Below, piece by piece: positions 61,743 through 64,000 of a stretch of DNA of 64,000 nucleotides. The number at the start of each line of letters is the position of its first letter. Within the stretch, counting starts at the first letter, position 1. Both the position numbers and the translations under genes were made by a program. The DNA is from an uncultured Methylococcaceae bacterium (GTDB lineage: Bacteria > Pseudomonadota > Gammaproteobacteria > Methylococcales > Methylomonadaceae): contig CAIXAE010000011.1 in assembly GCA_903917345.1 (NCBI GenBank), positions 1 to 64,000 on the forward strand, in the 5' to 3' direction. The notes beneath the pieces are model-generated. The model had not been told where the DNA came from. It was given only the letters and a program-made list of their open reading frames with translations, and searched no databases.

Positions 61743-63986
61743 ATGCATAGTGTAAAACCTAGTTGGAAAAACTGGCAGTTATTGACTGAGCAAGGCCGAC
61801 ATATCTGGGCTTTTAAGCCGACATCAACGGATATCAATCAGCATTTACAAAATGCCCATAACATCTCGGCTCAGGAAATATCTTTAGCAGTTGAAGATTT
61901 TAAGTTTGATAAGCAAGTCAATCCCAACTCAGGTGATAAAGTCTTTAGATTTGCAGCAGTCGCTAATAACTTTAGAAGTTTTACAGGGGTAACGCCGCAA
62001 ACAAATAATCCTGAACAGCAAAAAGTAGCGGACTCGGTTATAAAGGGGATCAACTACTTTGCTAGTTTACAATGTGCTGATGGGCATTGGGCTGGCGATT
62101 ATGGCGGGCCATTATTTTTATTACCGGGCTTATTAATTGCCTCTTATGTCACTCACACGCCCTTTCCAAAAGCCCATCAAGAAATGATGAAGCTTTACGT
62201 GTTTAATCACCAAAATGCAGATGCAGGTTGGGGAATGCATATTGAAGGTGAATCGACTATGTTTGGCACGGTGATGCAATATGTATCATTAAGGTTGTTG
62301 GGCGTAGATAAAGATGAGCCGGCATTAGTTAAAGCCAGAGCATGGATTAAGCTTAATGGTGGTGCCACGGGTATTCCATCTTGGGGTAAGTTTTATTTAT
62401 CCATCTTAAATTTATATGACTGGCAGGGCTTTAATAGCCTGTTTCCAGAGATGTGGTTATTTCCTAAAGGGTTACCGTTTCATCCTTGGCGTTATTGGTG
62501 CCATAGTCGTATGGTGTATTTGCCAATGGCTTATTGTTACGCGCAACGTATCAAAATGCCCGAAAATGATTTGATTTTATCGCTAAGGACAGAGATTTAT
62601 AGCGAAGACTATGCTGAGATTAATTGGCCTCAGCAACGTAATACAGTGTGTGATAAAGATTCGTATACGGTTTTATCGCCAGTATTAAAGTGGATGAATT
62701 TATTCACTAACAGTTATGAAAAAATCAGTTGTGGTTGGTTGCGTAAAAAAGCGACAGATTACATTTTGCGTTACTTAAATGCGGAAGATCAGCAAACGGA
62801 TTACATTAATATTGGTCCAGTCAATAAAGTGATTAATTCCATTTGTATCTGGCATGCTTACGGTGCTGACTCAGAGCAGTTTAAACAACATGTGACGCGT
62901 TGGTTTGATTACCTATGGGTGGCAGAAGATGGTATGAAGATGAGCGGTTATAATGGCTCTCAACTTTGGGATACAGCCTTTTCAACGCGCGCCATACTAG
63001 AGAGTGATTTAGGCCAATTGTTTCCAGAGACTGTTCAGAAAGCTTATCAATTTATTGATCATTCGCAAATCAAGTCTGAACACGCTACTCATGCGGAATT
63101 TTTTAGACATCCTATGATCGGTAGTTGGCCGTTTTCTACTGCAGAGAATGGTTGGCCCGTTGCAGATTGTACGGCGGAAGGTTTAAGTGCTAGTTTGGCA
63201 GTCCATGAGTCGGGGTTAATTAAGCCAACGATTGATGAGAAGCGTATTCAGAAAGCGGTGGATATTATTTTGTCATATCAAAATAAGGATGGTGGCTGGG
63301 CAACTTATGAGTTATCAAGAGCGCCTAAGTGGTTGGAGAAACTAAATCCGTCAGAAGTGTTTGCCGATATAATGATCGATTATTCTTGGACTGAATGTAC
63401 GGCGGCTTGTGTTATTTCTTTAATAGAGATTCAACAGATTTATCCTGGTTATAAAAGTGTTGAGTTGAAAGAATCGATTAGTGCGGGTCTAGCGTTTATA
63501 CTTAAGCAACAAAAAACTGATGGTTCTTGGTACGGTGGTTGGGCTGTCTGTTTTACTTATGCTACTTGGTTTGCTGTTGATGCTTTAAGCAAAGCTAAAG
63601 CGAAGGGATATTATAATGATATTGTGTTAGTCGAAAGTATGCAAAAAGCCGCTGAATTTTTAGTGAAAAAACAAAAAGTAGATGGTGGTTGGGGTGAGAC
63701 TTTTAAATCTTGCTCAAAGTTAGTTTATACTGAGGCCGAGAAATCACAAGTGGTCAATACGGCTTGGGCCTTATTAGCTTTATTGCTTATAGAGGGTGTT
63801 GATAATTCGGTGATTAATTCTGGTGTCCATTTGCTTCTATGTAGACAAACCACCGAGGGTGATTGGGAACAAGAAAGTATTTCTGGTGTATTTAATTATA
63901 ATTGTATGATTACCTACGCTAATTATAGAAATATATTTCCGATCTGGGCCTTGAGTCGCTACTATAGGAAAACAAATCAGAAATGA
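61743..63986 (+). CDS. Oxidosqualene cyclase (lanosterol/cycloartenol synthase type)
   Basis: Cyclises 2,3-oxidosqualene to a protosterol. It has 747 residues, the full family length. The acid motif is ADCTAE with Asp475 and Cys476; this DCTAE form separates it from squalene-hopene cyclases (DxDD). QW-type motifs occur at DGHWAGDYGG, KDGGWATYE, TDGSWYGGWAV and VDGGWGET, and GVFNYNCMITYANYRNIFPI is the usual C-terminal block. Residues that steer product choice are Tyr403 in SGYNGSQ, Asn469 and Val473 just before the DCTAE motif, a mixed set. It is the third gene of the sterol operon; no squalene epoxidase is seen before the window ends. Confidence 0.95.
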   Translation: MHSVKPSWKNWQLLTEQGRHIWAFKPTSTDINQHLQNAHNISAQEISLAVEDFKFDKQVNPNSGDKVFRFAAVANNFRSFTGVTPQTNNPEQQKVADSVIKGINYFASLQCADGHWAGDYGGPLFLLPGLLIASYVTHTPFPKAHQEMMKLYVFNHQNADAGWGMHIEGESTMFGTVMQYVSLRLLGVDKDEPALVKARAWIKLNGGATGIPSWGKFYLSILNLYDWQGFNSLFPEMWLFPKGLPFHPWRYWCHSRMVYLPMAYCYAQRIKMPENDLILSLRTEIYSEDYAEINWPQQRNTVCDKDSYTVLSPVLKWMNLFTNSYEKISCGWLRKKATDYILRYLNAEDQQTDYINIGPVNKVINSICIWHAYGADSEQFKQHVTRWFDYLWVAEDGMKMSGYNGSQLWDTAFSTRAILESDLGQLFPETVQKAYQFIDHSQIKSEHATHAEFFRHPMIGSWPFSTAENGWPVADCTAEGLSASLAVHESGLIKPTIDEKRIQKAVDIILSYQNKDGGWATYELSRAPKWLEKLNPSEVFADIMIDYSWTECTAACVISLIEIQQIYPGYKSVELKESISAGLAFILKQQKTDGSWYGGWAVCFTYATWFAVDALSKAKAKGYYNDIVLVESMQKAAEFLVKKQKVDGGWGETFKSCSKLVYTEAEKSQVVNTAWALLALLLIEGVDNSVINSGVHLLLCRQTTEGDWEQESISGVFNYNCMITYANYRNIFPIWALSRYYRKTNQK

Positions 63987-64000
63987 TAAAAACCAACGCA

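Noticed and set aside
61743-63986. Squalene-hopene cyclase
   Set aside because: The acid motif is DCTAE rather than DxDD, and the protein has oxidosqualene-cyclase length and blocks.

Overview
This 64 kb window is AT-rich, gene-dense chromosome of a gammaproteobacterium. The closest fit is an aerobic methanotroph of the Methylococcales. That placement is an inference from gene content: the right edge carries a CYP51 sterol 14-demethylase fused to a ferredoxin, followed by an oxidosqualene cyclase, a combination known from Methylococcus. No methane monooxygenase or rRNA gene lies in the window.

Layout. (1) 1-13611: end of tuf, then one continuous ribosomal-protein array (S10, spc and alpha operons, with secY, rpmJ and rpoA) ending at a strong terminator. 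(2) 13663-19126: mostly reverse-strand housekeeping genes (7Fe ferredoxin, a TPR protein, a CDGSH/CYTH pair, and the arsC-wrbA-DUF2069-hda operon), with sodB and a DUF3455 protein on the plus strand. (3) 19277-23506: ubiA, about 780 bases of probably decayed DNA, and an unrecognised pair made of a multi-pass membrane protein and an SPFH-like coiled-coil protein. (4) 23573-34079: a nitrogen-assimilation block with type III glutamine synthetase (glnN), a BBP2-type porin, glnA, ntrB, ntrC, glnK and amtB. Sigma-54 type -24/-12 boxes and NtrC-like enhancer sites can be read upstream of glnN, the porin, glnK-amtB and, more weakly, glnA, so the porin looks like part of the NtrC regulon. (5) 34155-37349: gatCAB on the minus strand. 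(6) 37598-48859: cell-shape and envelope genes mreBCD-mrdAB-mltB-rlpA-dacA, then dat-ybeD-lipB-lipA. MreC appears to start at an AUA codon. (7) 48860-50443: an accessory gap with an array of about eighteen 21-bp repeats and an orphan IS630-type helix-turn-helix ORF. (8) 50444-59354: pyrG-kdsA-eno-ftsB-(ion channel)-ispD-ispF-truD, smr, surE and pcm. (9) 59483-63986: the sterol operon, with a small NTF2-like gene of unknown function between CYP51-ferredoxin and the cyclase.

The points most worth following are the NTF2-like gene in the sterol operon, the mixed active-site residues of the cyclase, the porin inside the sigma-54/NtrC regulon, the AUA start of mreC, the membrane/SPFH-like gene pair and the 21-bp repeat array. 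All similarity statements come from reading the sequence and from family knowledge; no database search was run.
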